From: Phlebiopsis flavidoalba
Taxonomy: Eukaryota > Basidiomycota > Agaricomycetes > Polyporales > Phanerochaetaceae
Reading direction: 5' to 3'
DNA length: 64,000 nucleotides
NCBI GenBank assembly: GCA_035772785.1
Contig: JAOCPU010000006.1
Coordinates: 558,001 to 622,000 of the forward strand
Made by a program: the position numbers and the translations under genes. The notes under the pieces are model-generated. The model ran no database searches and was not told the origin of the DNA. It saw nothing but the letters and a program-made list of their open reading frames with translations. Below, one piece after another: positions 1 through 11,604 of the stretch (the stretch's first letter is position 1; the number at the start of each line of letters is the position of its first letter).

Positions 1-711
1 GTTTGAATCTTGCACGCTCCGGCGAAGAATCTCGAGGCCATCAAAGACCTTCTCGCAAATAGTGGAGCAGATGGCCGCACTCCTCAGGTTCAGCTCATCA
101 TCCTCGAGTAATGTCCGCGCCGCGCCAGCCGTCGACGTCTTCTTCTCAAGGGTCGCGTTCGGAAAAAAAAATGTTTTGCGATAAAACCGAGCATTGCCCT
201 AGAGCCTGTGCGCGGGTCAATATTTCAGGCATCTCCGTCGTGTATTGCGTTGCACGTACCTGCTCGTGGCTGACAATTCGCTCGATGTCCTCGAACTTGA
301 CCCCTTTCCGCGCCATCAAGCAATGCTGTACTGGCAGCGTGATCTCTCCGCGCACAAAAATGTCCTTGCCTACGGCAGGTACGCGGAGGACATCGTATGC
401 TTCTATCACCGCGCCGAAGATTGTGTTCTCCTGCGGAATGACTCCGAAGGGGATTTCTTCCGAAATCGACTCGCAAACGGCTTGAGTTCAGAGTTACTAT
501 CGGAGGTACCCGCGATTCCGCATGTGCACGTACATTTGATAGTGGGTCTCTCGACATACTCGACGTTCTCACCGAACCGGTCATACGAGCTCTAGGTTTG
601 AAGGACGTTGAGAACAGATGCGCACCGAGATGCAACGCTGCACGAACCTGGTGCGAGTACGTACCGAGCGTGGCCTAGACAAGCAAGTTTGGGGAGTGTC
701 TGTCCTTCCAT
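1..711 (-). CDS. PHA2: Prephenate dehydratase, C-terminus cut by window edge
   Basis: Converts prephenate to phenylpyruvate in phenylalanine synthesis; cytosolic. Seen on the minus strand from an ATG at 711: the N-terminal signature GTYSHQ (about 640-660), then an intron, then SYDRFGENVEYVERPTI (about 530-590), another intron, then EEIPFGVIPQENTIFGAV and FVRGEITLPVQHCLMARKG (about 270-460), the SHEQ|ALGQC junction across a third intron (about 205-265), and AARTLLEDDELNLRSAAI with GLEILRRSVQDSN at the left edge. These follow the order of the PDT domain. The regulatory ACT domain expected next lies outside the window. A frameshift sits just before GTYSHQ and another at an A-run near 162-170, so no single reading frame is open. 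It is divergent from the M16 peptidase at 1115. The family call is firm; the exact start is inferred. Confidence 0.88.
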
Positions 712-1114
712 GCTGGCGAGAAGTAGGCCTTCCTTCGCTCTGGGTTGTGCACATCGCCCGCATTTTATGAGTCAAACGGCGAGTTACCTGAATCGCTGGG
801 GGCCTTTGAGCGCACAAGCGCCCAAACATCGGACGGGGTAGTATGGGCGCCTGAACATTTTGCACCCTCGCCGCGGACATTCGTGCGTACGCGGTCTGCT
901 GTGGTCCTGCTCTACGCTGCCATCCCCTGCCTCCACAACGAATGCTGCTCCGCTCGTCAAGACTTTGGTTACGCTCGACTAGGTTATCCTCTTCCCAGAA
1001 TCTCACTCGTTCGCCCCCCGCGCTACTGACGCGCCCTACTCGGATCTCTGCGCTGTGCCTGCACTCCGGGTCTCCCTTTCAAGACACTATTCCAGCTCTC
1101 GATCTAATCTCAAT
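712..1114. promoter_or_regulatory. Divergent intergenic region, PHA2 / M16 peptidase
   Basis: About 400 bases separate the two start codons, so both promoters must lie here. No clear TATA box or conserved element was seen. Open frames across it have no recognisable protein content. Confidence 0.45.
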
Positions 1115-4100
1115 ATGTCGCCGGTCGCAAATGGCTTGGGAGAGAAGTACGGCAACTTTGATCTTCTTCGTCACGCGGGCTAAGCTGGAATACGCGGACA
1201 TCCTGGTGTCCAAGTGGAAGAGCAGGGTCACTGGTCTCAGCGTAGTGCATCTGGACTATAATGGTACGTATCGTTTGCAAACCCCCTGTGCTGACGTGGT
1301 TCATCGGTAATGTGAACGAAGACATTAACCCGAAAGCGTAGCCCCCATCGTCAACGGTTATTTCGTCATCGGTACAGAGAGTGAGCATACATCGCCACAG
1401 TATCCTTTGTGGCACTCATAATGTCGTCCTTTAGTATTCAATGATAGCGGATGTCCCCACACCTTAGAACAGTGAGTCCTCAAACTCATCTATGTACATC
1501 TACAATATGCTCAATGACACGTAGCCTTGTGTTCATGGGCTCGGAAAAATATCCTTACAAGGGTATCATCGACCATCTGGCGAATCGGGGTTTCTCAAAC
1601 GGAACAAATGCGTGGACGGACAACGATCACACGGCGTATACGGTCTCTACCGCGGTGACCCAACACGTTGAACAAGGAACCAAGGCTTCTTACAGCTCCT
1701 CCCAATATACACTCGACCATATCCTGTATCCGACGCTGACGAAGGCTGGCTTTATTACCGAAGTGAGCTAGCATTATCAGTCGCTTTGATCACTGACGTG
1801 AATACCGACTTTCCTAGGTGCATCATATCAATGGTCAAGGTGAAAATTCTGGTGTGGTATATAGCGAGATGCAAGGACGCGAGAACACGTCTGGGGACTT
1901 GATGGCTCTTCGGTACGCCATTCACTCTAACTCATTACACGCCTGCTTAATCCTCTTACAGGATGCAGCAGATGCACTTCCCGAGGTTTAGCGCATACCG
2001 GAGCGAAACATGGAGGATTAATGCAAGCTCTTCGAAAGCTCACTGTTGAACAAAGTGAGGAATAATACTTCTGCATCCTGCATGACATGATTCTGACAAA
2101 TGACAATCATTTAGTCCGCGACTACCATGCCTCGTACTACGTCCCTCACAACACTTAAACCTTGATTGTTGCTGGAAAACTAGCGTCCCGGAACGCACAC
2201 ATTGCTGAACGTCCTGGAAATCAGGTAGAGCCTTCAATCATTGCTCACTGGGCCAAAATCGCGGACCGAGACCTGGAGAGGGTTGGAAACGGCCATTCCT
2301 GGAGACCCCCAGTGCGAACCAGCCCCCTTTCACCGAGACTAAGAAGGATTCTATTGAATTCCCGGAGAAGGACGAGAGCGTCGGCGAAGTCCTCGTCAGT
2401 TGGCAAGGACCGCCGCCAAACTCCGACTACCTCGAAAACAAGCGGTACAAGCATTTGTTCGCTCTCGCAAACAATCTCTCTGAGATCTCATTTGTAACAG
2501 GCTATTGATATGACAACTCTCGGCACGTATCTGACCTCTTCGTCGACGGCCCCCTCTGAATAAAGAGTATGTCGAGATCGAATCGCACCTCTTTGGTACG
2601 TTCAACAGAAGAATGCATTCTTACGCTATCTCACATCATATATTAGCACGTACATCTTACTTCGAGGAGCGGGACAACGCCACGCGGAAACGGACTGAAC
2701 GTTTACGTCGGTTCTGTTCCCACAGAAAGCCTAACTACTTTCGACGAGAGACTCCAGAGTAGTTTTCAAACGCATAGTATCCGAAGGGATAGATATGAAC
2801 CGCATGAAAATGCTTATTGACCGTGACGAGCGTCAGCTCCGCAGCAAAGTTAGAATCGTCAAAGGGAGATACATTCTCTGGGCACGGTCATCACAGACTT
2901 CCTGTATGGAGCCGAGGATGGTTCGAATTTGAGCCCTGCGCTACGATGAAATATCCAGATATGACGTTCTGCGTACGTGGAAGAGTGAAGATTGGGTCCA
3001 GCTCTTGAAGAAGTGAGCATTCACTCCGACTCTCCTTGCAGCAACAAGCTCAGCATACATTAGATACTACATCGACTCTCACCGCGTAGTTTTGTGGTCG
3101 GCAAGCCATCGGTGTGCTAGGCTAAGAGGCTGGAAGACGATGAGAAAGCCCGGATAGCTAAGCAAAAGGAGGCTCTGGGACCCGAAGGGTCCTAAACAAG
3201 GTGGAACAAGAACTTGAAGCAGCCAAAAGAAGGAAGGCAAATGGAATGACAAGGAAATCCCGGTTGAGCTATCCTCAAGTCTTTCCCAGTCCCCAGCGTT
3301 AAAAAGCATCGCACGTGGAGTCCCGGTTGCAGAGTCTTCAGGAGGTGCTGGTCCGGGACACCCCCGCCCGTCAGGCAAGACTTGATGGGAGCCAATCTGG
3401 CCGAATGCCGAGTTTGGCCCTCAAACACGTTTTCATAGCGGATGGTTCACCGCTTCCTTTACTTCGGTCGCGTACGGACCATGTCGATCGGTAACCTTGC
3501 TTTTTCGCTATCTCCCACAGACAAGCCAGTTGTTTAGAGGACTCTCCATTGAGTTCCGAACATCGTCACGACTTAGTGCCGTATCTGTCCCTAGCTACCT
3601 TCCCCTCACTTGCTGACGAACTTCGGCCCGTGAGTATCTGATTCTCGCTGTAGCTGTAACTTTCCTGAGCACCGTTTGCAGATACTGGTCTACATCTACC
3701 TGTCGCGCATTCTTCTCTCCTTCCAGTCAAGAGGCTCACGGGCGAGGAAGCCGTCGAAACGCAAGAGGTTGTTAACAGACTCGACAACGATACAGTTATC
3801 CGTACGACGTTGGCTTTGGAGCCAGCGGACTTGGCAGATTCATGGAGACACTCAAGATTGCAGTATTCGTGTTTGAGACGTCACAGCTATGAGAACTTGC
3901 CGTGGCGTCTGGCTCGGGATTAATCTCCCTGCACACCATCCCCTCTCTCACACGGGAGCAACCAATTCGACAAGGAGAGGCTTAGATTAGCGTCATCCGA
4001 TTATACACTCCTGCCATGATACTCACCATTCCGATTCAGAATTCAAGTCACGATTGCGGAAGACCCTCCACCGTCACTGCCTGAGACTCAAAACGTGATG

Positions 4101-5647
4101 GTACACGATTCGTACTAGGCTCAGTATGCTCCGAGCTTTTGTACGATGTCAAACTCGACTAGCCGGTACAGCGGAGTTGGTGTTGCACCCAGGCTGAGTT
4201 TGTGCCAAGCCTGTGCCCACTCAGCACGTTGCAGGACTAACCCCGCCGATGTCGTCAAGGCATTCGACGACAATTCGCACATAAGCACAGTGCGTTGTGA
4301 GTTTACTCATTCCGTGCCCATTTATCCTCCAATTGACCGATACTTGCAGTTACTGAGCCCCTTCCGGCGTACGCTTTGCGTATGATTACCGGTAACGTGT
4401 TGCGTATCGAACAGCCTCGCAGCACGTGGGCCAAGTACTTCAGCGAGTCGTTGACAGTATGTACGTTCCTCACTGAATTAGTCGAACGTGCTAACACAAA
4501 CACAGGGGGCAAGTCCCGCTTTCTCCCGTCGTCTGCGACTGGCATTTCGAAGACTCTCAACGTCACTGGCCGTCACAGGATCCCAAAAAGAGCAGGTGAG
4601 TATTATTCCAATGCAATTTTTGTTCATCCTTATATTTAAAACAAATCATACTAGGCTGTCGTGTGGTGTACGCTGCCTACGATCGTTGAGAGTTCATTCG
4701 CCTTTCTCACACCACACTATGGCAAGGCGTGTTGTTAGTTGTTAGGGGTTACTCCCATCCTGAGTTACCCTGCCTTGCGCGTTGCAGCGTGAAATCTTGA
4801 ATGCCAGCTTGAGAGCTTAACTCTTGGGTAATGTTCGTACAGTCACGTCGACTGTTTTTCTTACTGACCCTTCGATAGCGATACATCAGAGGATCTGGAC
4901 TGGCTCGTACGGTGCCTACGTGAACCTAGAGAGATGGAACCTGGGTTGGTCAACTTCACTCTGGTACCGCGTAAGTAATCACACGGAGCGTATGAGACAT
5001 CCACGCTCTAGTTCATTGTGTCATTCCAGTCCTCGAATTAGTGTCGAGGCTTCAAGCAGGCGAAATCCGTCATCGAGGGTTTGGTAGATGGATCGGTACG
5101 TCGCCCTTATAGTCTGTGCACCCAACGCTCTCTGACCGCCCAAAACAGATTGCTCTTGACGAGACGGGTTTGGACGCGGCAAAGAGCAAGCATAGTCTTT
5201 GCAGTCACAAGAGGAGTATCGGGACGCCAGGACGCGCTGTGAGTGCACCCAATCACTTCGCAGGCGCGCACGACACTAAAAGGATAATTAGGGCATCGTC
5301 TCGTTCATGAACCAGGCGCTTGAAGGTGTTCCTCAAAATCACAACACTGACTCTTCTCGAGGGAAATACCAAACATGTGACGAACGAAAGAGGATGTCCT
5401 CCGGGCATTGAAGAACTATTTCCTCCACCTTTGGTTCAGCCCCATCATCTTCCGTCGCTTGTCGTAGTCGGACCAGCACCACTCCAAAGCCCCCAGCATT
5501 GGTGACGAGCTCACCAAGATGGGACTTTAACGTCACGCAACGATCGCTGCACGTCGAAGGCTGACGAGGAAATGGGGAGGTTCTTCTGAGTCGGGCAGCG
5601 AAGGAGACAGCGAGCATGGACACCGGATAGCGAGGGCAGTAGTATAG
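1115..5647 (+). CDS. M16 zinc metallopeptidase, yeast YOL098C (Sdd3)-like
   Basis: A large pitrilysin/insulinase-family peptidase of the type seen in fungi as YOL098C. Start chosen at 1115 (MSPVANGLGEKYGNFDLL). The inverted zinc motif HXXEH is visible as HTLEH, split by an intron beginning about 1475, followed by LVFMGSEKYPYKG and GTNAWTDNDHTAYTVST (1600-1650). Later conserved blocks: YVPHN..LIVAGKLA (about 2140-2180), a Lys/Glu-rich linker (about 3120-3260), VTGNILRIEQPRSTWAKYFSE-like sequence (4375-4450), YRSSNSLEAFKQAKSVIEGL-like sequence (about 4970-5090) and LKGVPQNHNTD..L (about 5310-5370). It ends in an acidic Ser/Gly/Glu tail (about 5575-5647). The whole gene is multi-exon and carries many indels, so it cannot be read through in one frame. 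It converges on the NUFIP1-like gene. The family is secure; the substrate is unknown. Confidence 0.85.
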
Positions 5648-5755
5648 GGATTTTGACCCTCCTAGGCTACGATTACCACCATTCTACTATCTACACGTAT
5701 GAAATAATTCACTGACCACGACCATGCATCGCATGGGTGTATTCTCTACTATGGT

Positions 5756-7158
5756 TCACTTAAGACAGTGGGATGCAGATGTGGATGTATCTGCACACCG
5801 CCATCGGTTGAGGAGTACTATGACCTCGATCATCTTCTCCTTCGCTTGCCACTGGTCGAAGTTCCACGTTTGTGAGGACAATCGTTATCGACTATAAATC
5901 GTATAGCCTGCGACAAGTTTGAGACGGTCATTCGAATTTTGCGGGTAGGAGAAGCTGGAGAGACAAACATGAGCAAAAATCTAGTGGACTGGAACACTTG
6001 CTCACATTTCGAAGCAATGCTGTGGCCTAGAGGCGAACGGATTATGAGGCGGTCGTCTAGGTTGCTTCGGAAGAGGCTTCCTGATATGCCCTCGATCAGC
6101 ATTAGGTGCACCCCTCGACCCGACCAGAAGAGGTGCAGATGCAAGGTCCTCCTCAAGGGTTGGCCGTTTTTGTGGATAAGACTTCCGAGAGGACCATCCG
6201 AGTCGGATTCAGAGATGTCGTCTTCATCCGCATTGCTCTTCGCACAGGGCTTTTTGTGGGGGGTGTATCGGCCAAAGTGGTCCCCTTGGATAGGCCCTTG
6301 TGGAAGTTTGAGGACCACTCTTCAGAGACCTGTGCGGTCAAATTGGAGGGTGTCCATGGTGGTGTGTCGTTGTCCGACCAGGGTTTGTACGCGCGGCCGC
6401 GGCGCCTCGACCGCTTTTTGGACCGCGCCCTCGCCAGACCCGCGCGTCCGTTCGTCGATCATCGTTACGTTCGTCCTAAACGACGTCTCTTATTCGGAAA
6501 AACGGGTATCTGCGAATGGAAGCTTGCCCCGCGAGAAATAGCCTCGTCCAGTTTTTCTTTTGTTTTTCTTCCACACGGTCAGCGGTTGGGAACCGCTTCT
6601 TGCTTGGCCTCCGCTATCCATCGTTCGATTTTCTTCTGGGGTGTCCAGCTTGACATTTGTACCTTGGATGCGGTATATGTTTACTGAAGATGAAAAGATG
6701 TAACAAACGATTGAGTATTCGGTCCAGCCAACACATACCCTTTTAGACTCGGTATCAGCATCCCACTCAGGTTTCCGCTTCCTGTTCTCCCATCCCGGGG
6801 GGTATATTAGATGACGGTCCATCATATGTATTTCCCACGGATTTGTTGCGAGCCAGTGAAAGTGCATCCACCCTTGCTTTTTTTGCATCGCCACACACCG
6901 CATCCCCGGTTGAGCCCGCCAGTGGAATTCGACGGAACGGCCCGGGAAAGTTTTTGCGGATTGCCCTCAGGACTCCCGCGAAACTGGTCGAGTGTAGTAT
7001 GCGCCTTGGGACATATTGCCCTGGGCTGTTGGAGGAATGGATGGCATATATGCTTGTGCATAGTGCGAGGAGACATGTGTATAGTATTGGTATGGCGTTA
7101 CTGGGTTCAGGGTTGAGTTTGCGCATATGGCATCGCTGGCTGTTGATTGATAGTACAT
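5756..7158 (-). CDS. NUFIP1 / Rsa1-like zinc-finger snoRNP assembly protein
   Basis: NUFIP1/Rsa1 proteins act as scaffolds for box C/D snoRNP assembly together with the R2TP chaperone system, in the nucleus. Seen, N to C: a Tyr/Pro/Gln-rich start, the zinc-finger block CTFTGSQQI..EIHMMDRHL with IYPPGW and DWDAD-like sequence (about 6760-6890), an intron (about 6680-6740), then IQGTNVKLDTPEE (about 6640-6670) and a Lys/Arg-rich stretch; these match the NUFIP1 core. A Ser/Asp-rich segment follows (about 6190-6240), and the fungal C-terminal motif IRMTVSNLSQAIRFIVDN (about 5885-5945) ends in QAKEKMIEVI before a TGA at 5756. The start is uncertain: ATG at 7158 is used, but another at about 7237 is possible through a frameshift. 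Several indels are present. It is divergent from IPI1. Confidence 0.82.
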
Positions 7159-7383
7159 GTTTGATGTTTGAGTCAGAGTTTACAGGGAAATATCGAGGGC
7201 CTGAGGTAGCGAAGGATGTGTTGGAAGACCAGATGAGCCCCGATTCATGTTACGGGTATGCTATTAGAGATGGGTGCATATGAGAGTAGCCGGCGAGCGA
7301 GACGGAAGAGAAGCAAAAACAGCTGTTTAATTATGTAAGCGCCCACGACAAGCTTGCACCTGCATCTTGCCGCCACATTCGCG
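7159..7383. promoter_or_regulatory. Short shared promoter, NUFIP1-like / IPI1
   Basis: Only about 225 bases separate the two divergent start codons, both belonging to ribosome or snoRNP assembly genes. I saw no named factor-binding site in it. Confidence 0.5.
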
Positions 7384-10332
7384 ATGCCTAAAAGCTCTAA
7401 GAAGAAAAAGGAGAAGGCTGCCGACTTCTCTGCAAGTTTATTACGACTGCTTATCACATCGAGAGACTAACTAGTCCCTCTAGAAAGCAAAACTCAAGCC
7501 CTCGGTAAAGGCAAGCAAACACCGAGCAATGCGGTAGACACATCTTTCACAAGCACGGTGTACAGTTTGTTACATCGCTGCGAAATGTTTTTGCGCTCAC
7601 AGCTCTGCAAGCTATTGCGCTTCCCTCTCAGACCATTTCGCATTGATGTCGGCCGTGACGTCCCTACGACCAAACGTAGGTTGACCCTAGAAGACTTGAT
7701 GTCCCACCTCAAGCATTATAGTGCGAACGTTAGGAAAGGTGAGAATCTTTCTTCCTCTTTGCTTGACTTGACACTGGAAATTGCTGTAGACGCAATACTA
7801 GGTCTTCGAGAGCTTTATGAAGACTTTTCCACATGTTGTTGTGCCGTCCCTTGCGACGACTCTCCCCTTTGAGCAGCTGCGCTAGAATAATTGGAGACGA
7901 GGCAAGTCTACATGCACTCATTTATGCTTTTCTCACGCTACCCCAGGACGCCAGTGTACGAAAGACTCTGCTGATTTTCCTCGATTGGCTATTACCCCGA
8001 GTACCATCCGTGAGTTATTTTCGCCGAGGGTCATGACAGCCTGAAGTAACCCTGAACAGGACATATTGCTACCACACACCGCCGTGCTCTTGCTATTCGC
8101 CACCTCCGCTCAAACACACATATTCCTGAGATTCGTATTGATGCTATTCGTTTCGTCGACCTCTTTCTGGAAGTTTTCCCCGATATTGTAGTAGAAGGCT
8201 GGGTAGATGGCCACGCAGGTCACGGACGCAGGGGTGCTAGAAGGCTACCTTGGTATAATGAGTGCTGGTACTGCCTACGGCGAAGGTGGAGGTGAGTCTG
8301 GAGCCGGCGTTTCTTTGCTGTAACTAACCGTTTCTTCTAGAGACCGGCCCAGTGAAAGCGACGTCAACAGCCAGTTGTCATTCTTATTCACCTGCTGTAG
8401 GCCTGTTCTCCTTCGTACCTTCTTTTGCAAATAATCACCCCTATCGTAGTCAAAGCTTGTTGTTTTGAAATCCTTTGCTGGGTTTCTTTCTCAAGCCATG
8501 GCAACCTAGGGACCCCAGTCGCTTTGACCGTGGGCCAGGACGAAACACCATACACAATCGCGACAAGAACCCCAACATGGTTCATGAGCTCCGCATTCTT
8601 ATCAAAAGTGGCATATGAAGAATTGACAACGACGTTCTCCCTGCCTTTTCCACGACGAAAGCGGGCCCCGATAGACAATGGCACGAAAGAAAGTTCTCCA
8701 GACGATACGGTCAAGAGGAACTTTGTTGGGTCATTCTCGCTACTCACCGACGATTCGAATAGAGTGCTGGTCTTTTGATTGCACTATCACAAATTGAAGA
8801 ATTGCCTGCAGTAGGCGACAGTGAAGGCGCGCGGATCCAGCTCAGGTATCAAGGCCGAGTCCGCATATGTATCGGTACGTGGTCCTGCGGATTATACTCT
8901 TGCTTCCGCTTACAGTAATTGCAGCATCTCGCCCGTGTACTACACCCCACGCTCATGTCAACCTTCCTTGATTGTGCACCCTCAGTATTTGCTCCTGGTT
9001 CGTCACCGTCAGAGACCGAGCTTCAAATGGTTTCCGCGGTCGCACGGCTGGCTCGTTGCTTGTACTGGGGTTGTACCGCTGGAGAACGTGGATGTGAGTT
9101 ATTCATGTACTCCTTCACATACCCATGGAGCTCATTATGTGCAGAAGGGCCGCGTTTCCCCGTACGATGACTTGGCTGCCCTACTCGGGCACATGTCACC
9201 GTATTTCCCTTTCATGGTCCACTTACACCCACTGGCAAGACGTGACACGAAGGTTTGGGGTTGTTTACCGCGGGAAAAGCGGATGACATGGCTGAAACTA
9301 TTGTCTTCAGACTGAGCAGGCGTTACAAGACCTCAACTTGATCTTCTGCGAATTGACGTCGACGCTCATTCTCAGGTCAGATGACTCGGTTAATGTGGGT
9401 CGCCGCGCCTTTACGACATCGAAGCAAGCCCCCACGACAATTAGACCATACTCACTCAAACGGGTTGGCGAGTACACGATACAGCTCCTACGAGGCGACT
9501 CGCCGGAGAGGGCCGAAGCACAGACCCTTGGGCCTCGATCAATTACGCCCGCGACGTATGTATCATTGTTGCCCACTGTGTTTGTGGCGTTGATCAAACA
9601 GTCCCGGCGCCGAGTTTACGGAGAGCGTGGTCCAAGCTTGCGTCGAACATGGGATAAAGGCATCGTCAACGTCTGCGGTCAAGCGGCACACGATTGACTT
9701 TATTGGACGTTTGATGCTCGTGAGTCGGCGCAGTTAATCGAAGTGTTCGTGAGCTTAACTGTCCGCAGCTCGACACTGCTCTGGTGTATCGCGGTCAAAT
9801 TCATATGAAGAAGTATCCTCTACAATGGCAGAAGTTCACGGAGTGGCTACTCCACCTTCCGAAAGCATTATGGGGAAATGGGATCGACCAATCTCCCCGC
9901 CACGGAGAGCAAGTTCTGAGTATTGTCCTCCCGGAAAGCTGTTCTCTGATTCGTGCATCTTTTACCCAGACAATATGAGAATCATCCTGCGGCTTGTGCA
10001 GCGCAGATCGTTCTTCCTGGACTCCGAGGTGCGTCCAGGTTCTCGGGAGATTGCTGCCATGTTCACTCGCCTGATGTCGTCGGACTAGACGCTTTCACAG
10101 CTGCGAGCCCGTCTGGTGCCTTTCTTCAGAATAAGCCACACCCAGCCGTGGCGAACTGCTACCCGGGCCTTTTACGAAGCTGCCCGCGTCACCCGTGCGG
10201 ACGCTGGTGCTGAACATGGCGGCTACTCTGGGCGGTGGCATGGCGCCATCGAGGGGGATCAGCTGGGAAAGCGCGGTGGAGGGGACCGTGCAAAGCGAGG
10301 AAAGGCAGTACTGGATCGCTGTACGCAGCTAA
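7384..10332 (+). CDS. IPI1: Pre-rRNA-processing protein Ipi1 / TEX10
   Basis: A Rix1-complex subunit needed for processing ITS2 and maturing the 60S subunit in the nucleolus and nucleoplasm. The start is clear: MPKSSKKKKEKAADFS at 7384. After an intron come KTQALGKGKQTPSNAVDTSF (about 7485-7545) and SIDVGRDVPTTKRRLTLEDL (about 7640-7700), then LMSHLKHYSANVRKDA and LLGLRELYEDF (7700-7830), DASVRKTLLIFLDWLLPRVPS (7950-8010) and IRIDAIRFVDLFLEVFPDIV (about 8130-8190). These are the conserved Ipi1 armadillo-like blocks. Further exons (HPTLMSTFLDCAPSVFAPG, 8945-9000; LKRVGEYTIQLLRGDSPERA, 9455-9515; LQWQKFTEWLLHLPK, 9815-9870; RQYWIAVRS then TAA at 10330) extend it to roughly TEX10 length, much longer than yeast Ipi1. 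Multiple indels interrupt exons around 8400-8800. Confidence 0.86.
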
Positions 10333-11080
10333 GCGCGATGGGTGTACGGTTGTGTGTTATTGTGCGTCGCCATTGTAGTCTGAACAAACCCCCTTGTGTG
10401 CGCCGGGTGAGTGCATGGGCAACATTCTTGCCTGCTATATTGGGCAGGACACGGGAAGAGGCGAGACGGGCCGACCCTGGGAGATGGAGGCGATGGCGAC
10501 GGGCCTTGGTTTGGAATCTCATTCCCGGACTGATTTGAGGACATGTCTCGCTTTGCCTCGCTGCTGCTGCATGTCTGCTCGATTTGAGGCCGTGTTCACA
10601 CTCGTTCGCGTCCTGCTGCTCCCGCACTGCTCCGTTTCGCACTCTGGCGTCTATCACGGCACGCCCAGGCAGCCGCACCAGCACAATAAGCCCCCCGCGT
10701 CTCGTCCAGGCCTCGGGTAACAGCGTGGTTACAGGTTTGGAAATACCGTCCATGTCTCGCAAATAATAGTGTCACATCTTTGCGTTGTCTGTCCGCAGAG
10801 GCGTGTCTCGGAGCAGTCCGCACGGACACAAGGCAGTCGCCACTCCGTCGCGCGCAGAGAGCAATTGCAGGCTCATTGACATTCTGCCCTCGCATCTGGG
10901 ACGTCAAAAAGAAGCCGTACCCCGTGGAAGCTTGAAGCTTTGCACCGCGTCCCTCCTGTCCCTCTCTGCACACTCATATCTTCTCCCACTCTCCCTGCCC
11001 GCCCATATACTTATTGCCTCTGCCGCCACTGCCTCTCCACCACACCCGCGCCGTCGCCAGCTCCTGCAAACCCTCCTGCC
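10333..11080. other. Intergenic, with CT-rich leader of the next gene
   Basis: No recognisable protein on either strand. The last 130 bases (about 10950-11080) are strongly C/T-rich, with a possible TATA-like ATATACTTA near 11004, as is usual just before start codons of expressed basidiomycete genes. Confidence 0.4.
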
Positions 11081-11604
11081 ATGCCCGCCCTCACACAGGA
11101 TTACGAGGTCTGCTCGACTTTGTCAATGACACGCACGACTGTGCAAACTGTTCAGCTCTTACGCGACTATGGTCGCAATTCCGGAACCATCGTGCTTACT
11201 TTACGCCCCGGGGAATCCGTTACGTTGGTACTTGATGCAGGCATGTCCCTCCCTCCGCTCCTCTTCTGATGCGCATCTCGCTCACATACATCGATAGGTT
11301 CGGCGTACCAATTACGCGCTCAAAATGCGTTCCAAAGTGGTCAATATTACGTGAGTAGCCACAACTATCTCTTTGTCCCGTAAATACCAACTTTCCGTCA
11401 GTGCTAGGTCATATCGAGACGTCAACTGCACTGTCTCGCAATTATTTCCGGGAGGGCTGCCATCGCCCCCTGGCTCGACGGGTCCTTGGAGGCCCCCCGT
11501 CAACCGGCATAACCGTTTCGAACCGCCTGTGGCGGGACATGCGGTTTTGGTTTTGCATCTGGAACGACATCGTAGCGGAGGAGGAGCAGGACATCTTACA
11601 GTAG
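11081..11604 (+). CDS. Small conserved fungal protein, function unknown
   Basis: I do not recognise a named family. The start MPALTQDYEVC at 11081 follows a CT-rich leader. The chain, read across frames, runs RDYGRNSGTIVLTLRPGES (about 11165-11220), VTLVLDAG, an intron (about 11239-11297), a segment SAYQ.ALKMRSKVVNIT (about 11298-11350), an intron, SYRDVNCTVSQLFPGGLPSP (11408-11470), a Pro/Gly-rich link, AGHAVLVLHLE (about 11535-11570) and IVAEEEQDILQ with a stop at 11602. Even codon use, plausible GT-AG introns and protein-like sequence support a real gene. No catalytic motif, signal peptide or membrane helix is evident. The stop may instead be an intron donor (GTAGGT), in which case the gene runs on into the next region. 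At least three frameshifts occur. Confidence 0.55.

Noticed and set aside
2900..2940. GGTTCGAATTTGAGCC resembling a tRNA B-box
   Set aside because: It encodes the conserved DGSNLSPAL-like segment of the M16 peptidase and has no cloverleaf around it.
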